Source of the DNA: Chitinophagaceae bacterium IBVUCB2
Lineage (GTDB): Bacteria > Bacteroidota > Bacteroidia > Chitinophagales > Chitinophagaceae
Reading direction: 5' to 3'
DNA length: 64,000 bases
Assembly: GCA_002127295.1 (NCBI GenBank)
Contig: NFUV01000001.1
Location: forward strand, 2,196,641 to 2,260,640
This document shows positions 8,766 to 18,813 of this stretch, piece after piece. Each line of letters begins with the position of its first letter. The first letter of the stretch is position 1. The position numbers and the translations under genes are program-made. Below the pieces are notes generated by a model. The model saw only the letters and a list, made by a program, of their open reading frames with translations, was not told the origin of the DNA and did not search any database.

Positions 8766-9767
8766 TCAATACATTACCACATCTTTCATCTTCAATACTT
8801 CCACCGCAAACTTCTCACACTCTTCCTGAACTTTTTGTATGTCTTTAGATTTTACATACGAACCAATTACATGGTCGCCTGCATTGGGAATCGCTGCTTC
8901 CCTTTTCAAGTTTGATGCCGTACCTAATTGATTAAACATTCGCTTCATTGCCGACACCTTCACTACATTATCCTGGTTGTCTTCATCTTTATAATAATAG
9001 AGCAAAAGCGTTGGTTGTGTAATTTTTTTGAAAGTAGATTCTTTCATCGTTGTTTCCAGCAGCTCTTCTAGTTGTACGGTTGCTTCAATCCTGTATTTAT
9101 TATTCCAGTATTGCGCATATTTTGTTGTTGTATCCTTTGCCGTATTGTATTTGCCTTTTACCATTTTGGCAATTTGCAAACCCCAGTGATTATTTAGCAA
9201 CCAGGCATTGGGGTCATTGATAGCAATATTGGGGGAAAGCAAAACCAGTCCGGCAATTTCGGGATATTCTGCAGCGAGTTTTAATGCCAGTGTGCCACCA
9301 GTTGAGGTTGCCATCACAATAACTTTTTTGCCTAATTGTTTTGCAATCGCATAAGCCTCTTTGGCGGAGTTCCAAACTTTATCAGCTGTAAAATCCAATA
9401 GCGGCTCTGTTGTATCAATTCCATGATCAGAAAGCCGGCTGAGAAATAAATTGCAACCAAACTTCTGTGCAAATTCATAATGTACCGGATCGCCTTCTTC
9501 CTGGCTGGCAGAAAATCCATGTAAATAGACAATTGAATAGTCTGTAACTTGTTTTAAAGAGTCATTGAACCAAATAATCCGGGCTTCATTATCGGGTTTC
9601 AATTTCTGCTTGGCTTCATTCTCGCTGATATATTTCTCCAGCAAACTGGCTTCAGCCGGAACTTTGGGGAGATCTTTTGTAAGCTTTGGATGAGAGGGTT
9701 TAGGGCCCACAAAGTAAACAGCAATCAACACTAAAAGGATGATGCCTAACCATTTGAGAAATTTCAT
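8766..9767 (-). CDS. Membrane-anchored alpha/beta hydrolase
   Basis: A 333-residue hydrolase with one N-terminal membrane anchor (residues 5-21) and a serine-hydrolase fold outside or at the membrane. The oxyanion strand is YLHGFSAS (71-78), the nucleophile S155 lies in A-T-S-T-G-G, the acid is probably D261 or D266 in KDEDNQDN, and H299 is in NAGDHVI. The triad order and spacing fit lipases/esterases of the monoglyceride-lipase type. Substrate unknown. It is single-gene, convergent with the possible small RNA and divergent from typA. Confidence 0.85.
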   Translation of the reverse strand: MKFLKWLGIILLVLIAVYFVGPKPSHPKLTKDLPKVPAEASLLEKYISENEAKQKLKPDNEARIIWFNDSLKQVTDYSIVYLHGFSASQEEGDPVHYEFAQKFGCNLFLSRLSDHGIDTTEPLLDFTADKVWNSAKEAYAIAKQLGKKVIVMATSTGGTLALKLAAEYPEIAGLVLLSPNIAINDPNAWLLNNHWGLQIAKMVKGKYNTAKDTTTKYAQYWNNKYRIEATVQLEELLETTMKESTFKKITQPTLLLYYYKDEDNQDNVVKVSAMKRMFNQLGTASNLKREAAIPNAGDHVIGSYVKSKDIQKVQEECEKFAVEVLKMKDVVMY

Positions 9768-9841
9768 GGCGACTATTTTGCTAAAACTACATTAAATCCT
9801 TGTTTCTAACTGCGTTAAGCCTTTATTAAATGGGTCTTTCG

Positions 9842-9873
9842 TTTGCTCCCCCCGCTTAATTAACGTACCTTCG
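9842..9873 (+). promoter_or_regulatory. Promoter of typA
   Basis: TTTG at 9842-9845, a 20-nt spacer and TACCTTCG at 9866-9873 match the Bacteroidota consensus (TTTG, 19-20 nt, TAnnTTTG) with one mismatch in the -7 box. The ATG of typA follows 24 nt later. Confidence 0.7.
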
Positions 9874-9897
9874 CCGCTCGTTTGAAAAAAGAGAATT

Positions 9898-11709
9898 ATG
9901 GATATTAGAAACATCGCAATCATTGCCCACGTTGACCACGGTAAAACTACATTGGTTGACAAGATATTACACACCACAAAAGTCTTTCGGGAAAACCAGG
10001 AAACCGGAGATCTTATTATGGATAGTAACGACCTCGAAAGAGAAAGAGGTATCACTATTTTCAGTAAGAATGCTTCTGTAATGTACAAAGACGTTAAAAT
10101 CAACGTAATCGATACTCCCGGTCACGCCGACTTTGGTGGTGAGGTAGAAAGGGTTTTGAAAATGGCTGACGGTGTATGTCTGCTCGTGGATGCTTTTGAA
10201 GGTCCGATGCCCCAAACAAGATTTGTATTACAAAAGGCTTTGCAGCTAAACCTGAAGCCAATTGTTATTATTAATAAAGTAGATAAGCCAAACTGTCGTC
10301 CCGATGAAGTACATGATGCTGTGTTTGAGTTATTCTTTAACCTTGATGCAACAGAAGAACAATTAAATTTTCCAACTTTTTATGGTTCCGGAAAAAATGG
10401 CTGGTTCAATGATACATTAGACCAGATTGATAATATCAACCCATTGCTGGATGGTATTGTAAAGTATGTACCACCGCCAAAAGTAAATGAAGGGCCGGTG
10501 CAAATGCAGATCACTTCATTGGATTATTCTTCTTTCCTTGGTCGTATTGCTGTAGGTAAAGTAAGCCGCGGTGTATTGAATGAAGGACAGAATGTTGTTT
10601 TAATGCAAGCCGATGGCAGTGTTAAGAAAACAAAGGTGAGAGAACTGTATGTGTTTGAAGGAATGGGTAAAAAGAAAGTAACAGAAGTAATAGCCGGCGA
10701 TCTATGTGCTGTAGTTGGTATCGAAGATTTTAATATTGGCGATACTATTTCAGATGCAGAAACACAAGAAGCATTACCGGTAATAAGTGTGGATGAGCCA
10801 ACCATGAATATGTTGTTCTCCGTGAACAACTCACCATTCTTCGGTAAAGATGGAAAGTTTGTTACATCAAGACATCTTCGGGATCGCCTGATGAAAGAAA
10901 CAGAAAAAAACCTGGCCTTAAAAGTAGAAGATAGCGAGGAAGGTGATAGCCTGATGGTGTACGGTCGAGGTATCCTTCACTTAGGAATATTAATTGAAAC
11001 AATGCGCCGTGAAGGATATGAGTTAACGATTGGTCAGCCGCAGGTAATTGTGAAAGAAGTAGGGGGTAAAAAATGTGAGCCTTATGAAAACCTGGTGGTA
11101 GATGTACCGCAAGAGTTTGCTTCTAAAGTTATCGACCTGGTTAGCCGTCGTAAAGGTGAAATGCTGATCATGGAAACCAAAGGTGAAATGCAGCATTTGG
11201 AATTTGAAATTCCTTCAAGAGGGTTGATCGGGTTGCGTACACAAATGCTGACTGCTACAACAGGTGAAGCTGTAATGGCTCATCGTTTTACAGAATACAA
11301 ACCATGGAAAGGCCCAATTCCCGGAAGAAATAATGGTGTGTTGATCTCAAAAAGTACTGATAAGACCACGGGTTACTCAATTGATAAATTACAGGATAGA
11401 GGAACATTCTTTGTAGATCCGGGAGAAGAAGTTTACACGGGTCAAATTATTGCAGAGAACATCAAACCAGGTGACCTGGTAGTAAATGCAACGGAAGGAA
11501 AGAAATTGACGAATCACCGTGCCAGCGGAAGTGATGATGCTACTAAAATTGCACCGAAGACGCTGATGACGTTGGAAGAGTGTATGGAATACATTCAGCA
11601 AGATGAATGTATTGAAGTGACTCCAAATTTCATCCGTATGAGAAAGGTGATATTGAATGAAGATGAAAGAAAGAAAGTGCAGAAGAAGATGGAAGCACAA
11701 GCTGTATAA
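9898..11709 (+). CDS. typA: Ribosome-associated GTPase TypA/BipA
   Basis: Translational GTPase of the EF-G-like superfamily that binds the ribosome and helps 50S assembly and stress or cold growth. G1 AHVDHGKTT (residues 10-18), switch motif RERGITI, G3 DTPGHADFGGE and G4 NKVDKP are all present, followed by domain II, the EF-G-like domains III and V and the TypA-specific C-terminal domain (NNGVLISK, later RKVILNEDERKK). At 603 residues it has normal length. It stands alone between its own promoter and a strong terminator. Confidence 0.97.
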   Translation: MDIRNIAIIAHVDHGKTTLVDKILHTTKVFRENQETGDLIMDSNDLERERGITIFSKNASVMYKDVKINVIDTPGHADFGGEVERVLKMADGVCLLVDAFEGPMPQTRFVLQKALQLNLKPIVIINKVDKPNCRPDEVHDAVFELFFNLDATEEQLNFPTFYGSGKNGWFNDTLDQIDNINPLLDGIVKYVPPPKVNEGPVQMQITSLDYSSFLGRIAVGKVSRGVLNEGQNVVLMQADGSVKKTKVRELYVFEGMGKKKVTEVIAGDLCAVVGIEDFNIGDTISDAETQEALPVISVDEPTMNMLFSVNNSPFFGKDGKFVTSRHLRDRLMKETEKNLALKVEDSEEGDSLMVYGRGILHLGILIETMRREGYELTIGQPQVIVKEVGGKKCEPYENLVVDVPQEFASKVIDLVSRRKGEMLIMETKGEMQHLEFEIPSRGLIGLRTQMLTATTGEAVMAHRFTEYKPWKGPIPGRNNGVLISKSTDKTTGYSIDKLQDRGTFFVDPGEEVYTGQIIAENIKPGDLVVNATEGKKLTNHRASGSDDATKIAPKTLMTLEECMEYIQQDECIEVTPNFIRMRKVILNEDERKKVQKKMEAQAV

Positions 11710-11716
11710 AAAATCG

Positions 11717-11750
11717 AAAGCCCTTTAGCAATAAAGGGCTTTATTTTTTT
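11717..11750 (+). terminator. Terminator of typA (bidirectional)
   Basis: Ten-bp stem AAAGCCCTTT/AAAGGGCTTT (11717-11726 with 11733-11742), 6-nt loop, then ATTTTTTT. The right arm overlaps the stop codon of the convergent glycosyltransferase (11741-11743), so the same hairpin probably ends both transcripts. Confidence 0.9.
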
Positions 11751-12679
11751 GAAAACTTTTTATAGCACTTATTCATAAAATATTCAGACCAGTTGGTTTG
11801 TTTTAAAATAATCCGGGGAATTTTCTTCTGATAATTAATGATATCCGCTACTCCTTGTACCATCTTACCATGATAGCCATGTTCCCGGATATAGGCTTCA
11901 TCTTTTATGTTGAACTTGCGGATGAGATTCCACAAACAATGAAAAGCATATTTATTTGTGCGGGCAAGAGTTTCAGGAAACTTAGTAAATAGATTCAGGT
12001 ACTCTGGTATTTCTACAAAAGGATTTTTATAACTACCTTCTGATACCTGCTCTGTATCCATGCCAATATTGATCATTGGTGCATGAATATAACTATACCC
12101 CCCATGCTGTTGAAGATAACGGATGTAAAAATCAATATCTACCACCCATTTAAAATCCGAATCATATTGAATTGCGTTATCTTTTTTATGAATAACGGTA
12201 CTGGGATGTCCAATTACATTATCAAAAAGAAGGTTGATCGGGCTGTCATCCAGCAATTGTCTTTTCTTTTCTGTTAGCTCCATAATTTTTATGCGGTTCG
12301 CAGCAAGATTTATTTCTTTGCTGGCACAAAAAATAAAATCAGAATTTCCTTCAGTAATAATAGTTACAAAATGTTGTAAGGATGTTGGAGATGAATACCA
12401 ATCATCTGCATGTAATAATTGAATCCAATCACCATTGGCTTTAGTCATGGTACTGTTCCAATTGCCCGGTGACCCCAATGCAGGGTCATTGCTATAATAT
12501 TGAATTGGCAAATGGGTGAATTGCTCCAATACCCGGCGAATCTCATCCCCCGGCGTATCGTCTGTTATTATGATTTCATACTGCTTATATGTTTGTTCAT
12601 TGATGGAATTCAATAACCGGATAAGACAATCGGGTCTTTTATAGGCCGGTATACAAATAGATATAAGGGGAGTATTCAT
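11741..12679 (-). CDS. Glycosyltransferase family 2
   Basis: A 312-residue GT-A glycosyltransferase transferring a sugar from a nucleotide donor, probably to a surface polysaccharide or lipid. It opens with PLISICIPAYKRPDCL and contains DDTPGDE and the DXD-like metal site LLHADDWYSS. The frame continues 42 codons upstream of the chosen ATG at 12679, but that extension would overlap the divergent glycosyltransferase and lacks protein character, so the shorter start is preferred. It diverges from a GT4-type gene, so the two share a control region of 57 bases. Confidence 0.88.
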   Translation of the reverse strand: MNTPLISICIPAYKRPDCLIRLLNSINEQTYKQYEIIITDDTPGDEIRRVLEQFTHLPIQYYSNDPALGSPGNWNSTMTKANGDWIQLLHADDWYSSPTSLQHFVTIITEGNSDFIFCASKEINLAANRIKIMELTEKKRQLLDDSPINLLFDNVIGHPSTVIHKKDNAIQYDSDFKWVVDIDFYIRYLQQHGGYSYIHAPMINIGMDTEQVSEGSYKNPFVEIPEYLNLFTKFPETLARTNKYAFHCLWNLIRKFNIKDEAYIREHGYHGKMVQGVADIINYQKKIPRIILKQTNWSEYFMNKCYKKFSKK

Positions 12680-12736
12680 AATTTTCAGTAAAGTTGCAAT
12701 AGCTTTATCATATTTCCTTTGAAATTTAAGTTTACA

Positions 12737-14002
12737 ATGAAACAGTTGAGCATATTGGTTATTCCTGGTTATAAACTTTTCCCGGTTGATGCGGGCGGTG
12801 CACATGCCCAGCTTGCTTTTTTAGCAAAACAACAGGATCAACATTCAATTGACTTGCTGGTTACTCCACAAAATATAGCGGCTGAAAGCCTCCAGGATTT
12901 TAAAACAAAATTTCCATCAATTCAACTAATAACTATTGGTTATAAGAAACCATCGGCAGTAAAAAAAATTTCAGCATTCTTTACTAAGCAATACAGAAAA
13001 ATTTCCCGGCGGGATTATGCTTACCAACTAAAAAAGCAAAAACATTTTAATGGGCTGGTTATTAATGATGCAACTTTTGTTGATTCAGTTAAAACAATAG
13101 CCGCTCAAAAAAAGTATGATATAATACAGGTAGAACATTCAATTAATATGGGGCTTATTGAAGTGTTACCAGCACATATCCGTAAAATATTTGTTCATCA
13201 TGAAATAGCATATACCAGAATTGCCAGCGATTTAATTTCTGTGGGATATAGTAAAGAGTATGCCTCCTACATCTCGTCCGTAGCAGAAGCAATGGAAATA
13301 AGCTGGCTTCGAAAGTATGATGGGGTAATTACATTATGCAGGGAAGACAAAGAATTATTAATTAATAAACGCATTGATGTTCCGGTAAAGGTGGCAAGGC
13401 CCTTTGCACTCTTTGATGATGAGTTGGTGAAAGAGTATGATGCTGCCATCCCGCCTCAATTAGTATTTGTAGGGGGAGAGTCGCATTTTCCTAATAAAGA
13501 AGGACTAAGTTGGTTTTTACGGGAAGTATATTCGTTAATAGACAAGGAAAAAAAAAATACAATTGTAAAAATTACCGGACACTGGACCGAAGCGTTTAGA
13601 AACGATTATGCTGAACAAAAAAATATACAGTTTACCGGCTTTATTGATGACATAAGCAGTGTTTTTAAGAATGGAATTTTAATAGTTCCCATACGTATAG
13701 GTTCTGGCATCCGGATAAAAGTAATTACTGCTTTTGCAAAAGGTGTACCGGTGGTTTCTACAAAACTTGGAATATCCGGCATACCTGGTATTACAAATAA
13801 TGAGAATGCGATTATTGGCGATACGCCTGAATCTTTTGCAACCGCTGCTATTCAATTATTGGAAAACACACAGTTGCGAAAACATATATCTGACCAGGCA
13901 TTTGAACTGGCACAGAAGGAATTTGGCGAGGCGTTATTTGCGGAAGAAAGAAACTCTTTTTATTATGAATTATTGGGTCCACAAAATCCTGAAGACATGT
14001 AA
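12737..14002 (+). CDS. Glycosyltransferase family 4 (GT-B fold)
   Basis: A 421-residue GT-B glycosyltransferase. The N-terminal domain starts SILVIPGYKLFPVDAGG (acceptor side), and the C-terminal donor domain has FVGGESHFPNKEGL and PIRIGSGIRIKVITAFAKG, with the ExxE-like region replaced as in the GT4 subgroup found in exopolysaccharide loci. The ATG at 12737 is preferred over the TTG six codons earlier. A TTCCTTTG box at 12714-12721 is a possible -7 element. Together with the divergent GT2 gene it forms a small sugar-transfer locus. Acceptor and sugar unknown. Confidence 0.85.
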   Translation: MKQLSILVIPGYKLFPVDAGGAHAQLAFLAKQQDQHSIDLLVTPQNIAAESLQDFKTKFPSIQLITIGYKKPSAVKKISAFFTKQYRKISRRDYAYQLKKQKHFNGLVINDATFVDSVKTIAAQKKYDIIQVEHSINMGLIEVLPAHIRKIFVHHEIAYTRIASDLISVGYSKEYASYISSVAEAMEISWLRKYDGVITLCREDKELLINKRIDVPVKVARPFALFDDELVKEYDAAIPPQLVFVGGESHFPNKEGLSWFLREVYSLIDKEKKNTIVKITGHWTEAFRNDYAEQKNIQFTGFIDDISSVFKNGILIVPIRIGSGIRIKVITAFAKGVPVVSTKLGISGIPGITNNENAIIGDTPESFATAAIQLLENTQLRKHISDQAFELAQKEFGEALFAEERNSFYYELLGPQNPEDM

Positions 14003-14034
14003 AAAGCGTTTAATTTTGCAATAAATATGAGGGT

Positions 14035-14256
14035 ATGAAAAAAGTGGTACCAGTTTTATTTTTTGGCTTGTTATTTTTATTCTTAAATAGCGCCGACCTG
14101 TCGGCACAATGTTCTATATGTACCAAAACAGCCCAACAGCTTGGGGAAAAACCAGCCAAGGGTATGAACAGCGGTATTCTCTACCTTGCCTTTACCCCCT
14201 TTGCTATCGTAGGATATATTGGCTACCGTTGGTGGAAAAATAATAAGACCAGTTAA
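14035..14256 (+). CDS. Small membrane protein with CxxC motif
   Basis: A 73-residue protein with a signal peptide (residues 1-24, cleavage after SAQ), a CSICTKTA cysteine pair immediately after it, and a second membrane helix near residues 49-66 ending in RWWKNNK. The CxxC at the mature N-terminus could bind a metal or be a redox pair in the periplasm. A perfect -7 box TAATTTTG is at 14011-14018, so it has its own promoter despite following the glycosyltransferase by 32 bases. The family seems to be Bacteroidota-specific and uncharacterised. Confidence 0.75.
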   Translation: MKKVVPVLFFGLLFLFLNSADLSAQCSICTKTAQQLGEKPAKGMNSGILYLAFTPFAIVGYIGYRWWKNNKTS

Positions 14257-14325
14257 TTCCCCTCATAAAAATCATTGCTGTACTTTTTTACATTGCTTAA
14301 CTTGAGCAGATAAAAATATCTGCAC

Positions 14326-16761
14326 ATGCACAAGCTGATTGCTTTCTTATTACTGTTACCAATTTATGTAGCAGCACAAAACCAGCCTTCCGCAAAACAA
14401 GGACTTCCCACCATTGAAGAAAAGATCAAAGACCTGAAAAAATATGAAGGATTCATAAATTTTTATTGGGATGAGAATACAGGAAAGATCTGGCTGGAGA
14501 TAGATAAGCTGGATACAGAATTATTATATGTTACTTCCTTACCTGCCGGACTTGGTTCGAATGATGTAGGTCTTGACAGGGGTTTACTCGGCAGCGAACG
14601 CATTGTGAAATTTTCAAAAATCGGCAGAAAGATATTATTAATACAGCCGAATCAAAATTACCGGGCTATTACTAATGATGTGGCGGAGAAGAGAGCCGTG
14701 GAGCAATCATTTGCACAATCTACATTGTGGGGGTTTACACTGGAAGCAGAATCTAATAATCATTATCTCGTAGATGCTACTGATTTTTTGATGAGGGATG
14801 CGATGCAAGTCTCCAATCGTTTAAGGGGTAGTCAGCAAGGTAATTATTCATTCGATAAAAGTCGTTCTGCCATGTACCTGCAACGAACTAAAAATTTCCC
14901 TCAGAATACAGAATTTGAAATTACAGCCACTTTTACAAATAACGATGGCAATACCGGCAATTTTGTAAATGCGGTTACTCCATCACCAGAAGCAATTACG
15001 GTTCGTCTGCATCATTCATTCGTGCAATTGCCCGACAATGATTATCAACCAAGAGTATTTGATCCCCGCAGCAGTTATATTCCTGTTTCCTATTATGATT
15101 TTAGTACACCAGTGTCAGAGCCTATAGAAAAATATTACATCATGCGGCACCGGTTAAAGAAAAAGGATCCAACTGCGGCAATGAGTGAAGCAGTAAAGCC
15201 TATCATTTATTATTTAGATAATGGAACGCCGGAGCCTATCCGCAGCGCATTACTGGAAGGAGCAAGGTGGTGGAACCAGGCCTTTGAAGCAGCAGGATAT
15301 AAAAATGCTTTCCAGGTTAAACTATTACCGGAAGACGCAGATCCGATGGATGTTCGCTATAATGTGATCAACTGGGTGCACCGTTCTACAAGAGGGTGGA
15401 GCTATGGATCATCCGTAACTGATCCAAGAACAGGTGAGATCATTAAAGGTCATGTCACATTAGGATCATTAAGGGTGCGACAAGATTATTTGATCGCATC
15501 TGGCCTATTAGCTCCTTATGAAAATGGGATACCTGCCGATAATAAAATGTTGAAGATGGCACTGGAACGTTTAAAACAACTGGCAGCACATGAAGTAGGT
15601 CATACCATTGGGTTAATGCACAACTATGCATCGAGTGTAAGCAACAGGGCCAGTGTGATGGACTATCCGCATCCCGTAGTAAAAATAAATGCGGCCGGAG
15701 AAATTGATCTTCGTGATGCTTATGATGACAAAATAGGAGAATGGGATAAAAGTGCCATCACCTGGGGCTACCAGGATTTTCCTGCCGGGACAAATGTATC
15801 CGCAGCACTTAATAAAATAATGGTGGATGCTAATAAAAAAGGACTGCAGTTTATTGCTGACCAGGATGCCCGTGCTGCAGGCGGCCTTCATCCACAGGCT
15901 CACCTATGGGATAATGGCAGTGATGCAGTAACTGAATTACAAGAGATGATAAAAGTTCGCAGTAAAGCATTGTCACAGTTTGGTGAAAAAAATATAAGGC
16001 CGGGCATGCCAATGGCTATGCTGGAAGATGCACTGGTGCCGGTGTATTTTTATCATCGCTATCAAATAGAAGCAGTAACAAAACTGGTAGGAGGAATGAA
16101 TTATACGTATGCCACAAGAGGTGATGGGCAACTGGTAACAAAAGCATTGTCAAAAGAAGAACAGAAGAAAGCATTGAATGCAATTATTGATTGTTTGGAT
16201 CCAAAATTTTTAGAATTACCCAACAGGATTGCACAATTAATACCACCACGACCAGCAGGCTATGATTTTTCAAGAGAACTTTTCAAGAAAAGAACAGGAT
16301 TAGCATTTGATGAATTGTCGCCGGCAGAAACAGCAGCTGATCTCCCTTTATCTTTTTTATTTAATGCACAGCGACTAAGCAGGATGGTACAATATGAAGT
16401 ACAAAACGGCGGATTGGGTGTAACAGAAATGATCAACACCCTGATAGCAAAAACGTGGAAAGCACCCAGACAAACCGGCATTCAGAAATTAATACAATTA
16501 CAAACCGAACAGGTATTATTGACCTATCTGTTATCGGCCAGCATTAATGATAATAATTCATTTGCAGTAAAAGCGGCTTTGCAAAAAGCAGTACAAGACC
16601 TGAAAAATTTTGTACAGGCACAAAGCAAGACAACTTCAGATGAAACTTATAAAGGACATTTATTGCTGACCCTGGAAAGAATGACCAAGCCAGAAGTGGC
16701 TAAACCAACGATACATAAAGAAATTCCACCCGGCGCACCGATAGGCTGCGATTGGGATTAA
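14326..16761 (+). CDS. Secreted metzincin-like zinc metalloprotease (DUF5117/DUF5118)
   Basis: An 811-residue protein with signal peptide (residues 1-17, AAQ). The zinc site is H422-E-V-G-H426-T-I-G-L-M-H432, the extended HExxHxxGxxH of metzincins, and a Met-turn follows at S-V-M445-D-Y. The region before it matches the DUF5118/DUF5117 arrangement and the C-terminal part is helical. It is probably periplasmic or on the cell surface. Substrate unknown. The C-terminal IGCDWD ends without a T9SS domain. It converges on the glycine-rich T9SS cargo gene, overlapping its stop by 4 bp. Confidence 0.88.
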   Translation: MHKLIAFLLLLPIYVAAQNQPSAKQGLPTIEEKIKDLKKYEGFINFYWDENTGKIWLEIDKLDTELLYVTSLPAGLGSNDVGLDRGLLGSERIVKFSKIGRKILLIQPNQNYRAITNDVAEKRAVEQSFAQSTLWGFTLEAESNNHYLVDATDFLMRDAMQVSNRLRGSQQGNYSFDKSRSAMYLQRTKNFPQNTEFEITATFTNNDGNTGNFVNAVTPSPEAITVRLHHSFVQLPDNDYQPRVFDPRSSYIPVSYYDFSTPVSEPIEKYYIMRHRLKKKDPTAAMSEAVKPIIYYLDNGTPEPIRSALLEGARWWNQAFEAAGYKNAFQVKLLPEDADPMDVRYNVINWVHRSTRGWSYGSSVTDPRTGEIIKGHVTLGSLRVRQDYLIASGLLAPYENGIPADNKMLKMALERLKQLAAHEVGHTIGLMHNYASSVSNRASVMDYPHPVVKINAAGEIDLRDAYDDKIGEWDKSAITWGYQDFPAGTNVSAALNKIMVDANKKGLQFIADQDARAAGGLHPQAHLWDNGSDAVTELQEMIKVRSKALSQFGEKNIRPGMPMAMLEDALVPVYFYHRYQIEAVTKLVGGMNYTYATRGDGQLVTKALSKEEQKKALNAIIDCLDPKFLELPNRIAQLIPPRPAGYDFSRELFKKRTGLAFDELSPAETAADLPLSFLFNAQRLSRMVQYEVQNGGLGVTEMINTLIAKTWKAPRQTGIQKLIQLQTEQVLLTYLLSASINDNNSFAVKAALQKAVQDLKNFVQAQSKTTSDETYKGHLLLTLERMTKPEVAKPTIHKEIPPGAPIGCDWD

Positions 16762-18668
16762 TGAATAATAAGTTTCTGTGTTTTCTCGCCAATGCGGATT
16801 AAATAAATTCCCGGTGAAAGAACAGGCAGCGCAATCGGAATTGTATTGCCGGATAATTGTTGTTGCAGGATCAGCTTGCCACTAATATCTGATAATTTAA
16901 AAGTGGTTGGTATAACAAAATTTCCATTGATGGTTATTTTATTAGTAGCAGGATTAGGATAGACGGAATATTCGTTGGCAGGGTAGGGGAGTGAAATGGA
17001 TCTGTACTCAGAATAAGTGATCGAGTTATCTTTTTCAATGATCTTTAACCGGTATAAATTATTTCCCGGTGATGGGTTATTGTCAATCGTTGAATAGATC
17101 CGTTGAACATCATTGGCTACTATAGTAACAAGTACAGTTCTTTCATTGTTACTGTTTATTTTTTCTATGGAATAATATTTAGCTAGTTCAGGATTTTCTA
17201 CTATCCAGTCTATCTCTACTTTTTTATTAATTAATGATGCATTAAAATCTATTAGCTTAACCGGTAATAAAAATCGGCAATAAGCGGCGGGGTTGGTAGA
17301 ACGGGTGAAAATGTAGCTCGAGAAGATGTTGCCATTACTCCCTGGTTGTGCAGCCTGAGGCGGGTTGCAATCAGGGTCTCTACCTGTTTCTGCACCTGCT
17401 AGCCCCCCATCAGTTGAAGTAGTGATAGCAGGAATTGGTCCTGTAAAGTAAATGGCGCCCCCACTTCCGCCTCCGCCGCCCCCAAAACATTGTCTAATAT
17501 TTCCTCCATCATTTGAATTTCCACCCCCACCTCCTTTTGCTTCTACTATCGGCGAACTTGTATAGTCTGTTATGTGCATAATTACTGTGCCACCCGCACC
17601 ACCTCCACCTGCACCATCTGCTAAAGAATTTCCTCCGTTTCCTCCATTGGCTCTAATGGATTGACTATTTCCAATAATGCTGTTTGCCCATATAAAAATA
17701 ATGCCACCGCCATTGGCACCACCGGTGGTTACTATTGCGTTGTTATTATTATGGCCCGCACCACCCCCACCTCCCATAAAAATTTTTTGTCCTCCAGAAG
17801 ATAATAAAGCTCTACCACCTATTCCTTGAAAGGTTAAAAAGCAACCGGTAGAACTTGAATTACCCCCTCCCAATCCACCACTTACTAAATTACCGCCTCC
17901 ACCACCGCTATTATTATGATTATTACCGCCACCGCCACCGTTTGCAGGTGCACCACGGCCTCCACTTTGAATAGAACTTACAAATGCAACACCCTCACCC
18001 TTTCTTGCACCATTTTGTGTTGCAAATGGAGCTGGTGTTCCATTGTATACATATCCATTAGCTCCGGGAGAGTTGTTACAGAAATCCCCACTTTCAAATA
18101 AAGGTCCGCCCATATATCCACTTGTGCTCGCATCTATTCCTGCATTCAATGTTATACTTAGATCTGCATGTATAGCAATCACACCGCCTAAACCTGTGGC
18201 GCTATCCCATGGCAAAGCAGTTACCGTGTTTACAACATTAAAGGAAATGTCATCAGCAAATTGAACAAGCTGTACTTTACCGTCAACCGGTGAATATGAA
18301 TTCTGTAATTGATGAAACAAAAAAACAGAATCGTCTTTTATAAAACAAATCGTACCAATTTCATAATTACCTGCATTGTTTAAGTTTGATACAGTGCCAT
18401 ATGTTGGATCATTGTCTGTGGTTATTGTAGCACCTTTCATTTGAACTATCATTACTAAATTGTTGAGGTTTAAACCTGTTGGATCCTCAACAATAATGCA
18501 TGCCTTCGATATGTCAATAGAATTTACTTTATGGTATGTATTTACAATCCCTTGTATCGGTGTCTGTGCAACCGAACAAATAGAAATAACTATATAAAAA
18601 ATAAAAAAACCACTCTTTTTTGTAAGAGTAGATAAAAAAAGGTTGCTCAACGACTGAATAGTTTTCAT
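16758..18668 (-). CDS. Glycine-rich secreted protein with T9SS sorting domain
   Basis: A 636-residue protein with signal peptide (cleavage near residue 34), a beta-rich N-terminal part, a glycine-rich low-complexity block (about residues 228-440) and a type A type IX secretion sorting domain (VYPNPATNKITI ... LSPGIYLIRI ... KLIIH). It should be exported by T9SS and attached to the cell surface. The Gly-rich block, with GGGGGxN and GGxGG runs, recalls adhesins and cell-surface filament proteins. The nucleotide sequence there is low complexity and may vary between strains. Function unknown. Confidence 0.85.
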   Translation of the reverse strand: MKTIQSLSNLFLSTLTKKSGFFIFYIVISICSVAQTPIQGIVNTYHKVNSIDISKACIIVEDPTGLNLNNLVMIVQMKGATITTDNDPTYGTVSNLNNAGNYEIGTICFIKDDSVFLFHQLQNSYSPVDGKVQLVQFADDISFNVVNTVTALPWDSATGLGGVIAIHADLSITLNAGIDASTSGYMGGPLFESGDFCNNSPGANGYVYNGTPAPFATQNGARKGEGVAFVSSIQSGGRGAPANGGGGGNNHNNSGGGGGNLVSGGLGGGNSSSTGCFLTFQGIGGRALLSSGGQKIFMGGGGGAGHNNNNAIVTTGGANGGGIIFIWANSIIGNSQSIRANGGNGGNSLADGAGGGGAGGTVIMHITDYTSSPIVEAKGGGGGNSNDGGNIRQCFGGGGGGSGGAIYFTGPIPAITTSTDGGLAGAETGRDPDCNPPQAAQPGSNGNIFSSYIFTRSTNPAAYCRFLLPVKLIDFNASLINKKVEIDWIVENPELAKYYSIEKINSNNERTVLVTIVANDVQRIYSTIDNNPSPGNNLYRLKIIEKDNSITYSEYRSISLPYPANEYSVYPNPATNKITINGNFVIPTTFKLSDISGKLILQQQLSGNTIPIALPVLSPGIYLIRIGEKTQKLIIH

Positions 18669-18813
18669 CTGCGTGTCAAGTTAAACAGATTTAATGCAAA
18701 TAGAAACGTAATAAATCCACAGCCCTTGATAAGTTTTAATGGAATATCTACTATTGTGGAGTTTCGTATTTTCCTGTGTGATCTACTTTTTAAAAATGCA
18801 GCGGTTAGCAGGG

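Noticed and set aside
12680..12805. Longer N-terminus for the GT2 glycosyltransferase
   Set aside because: The extra 42 codons overlap the divergent GT4 gene and show no family character; MNTPLISICIPAYK is the typical opening.
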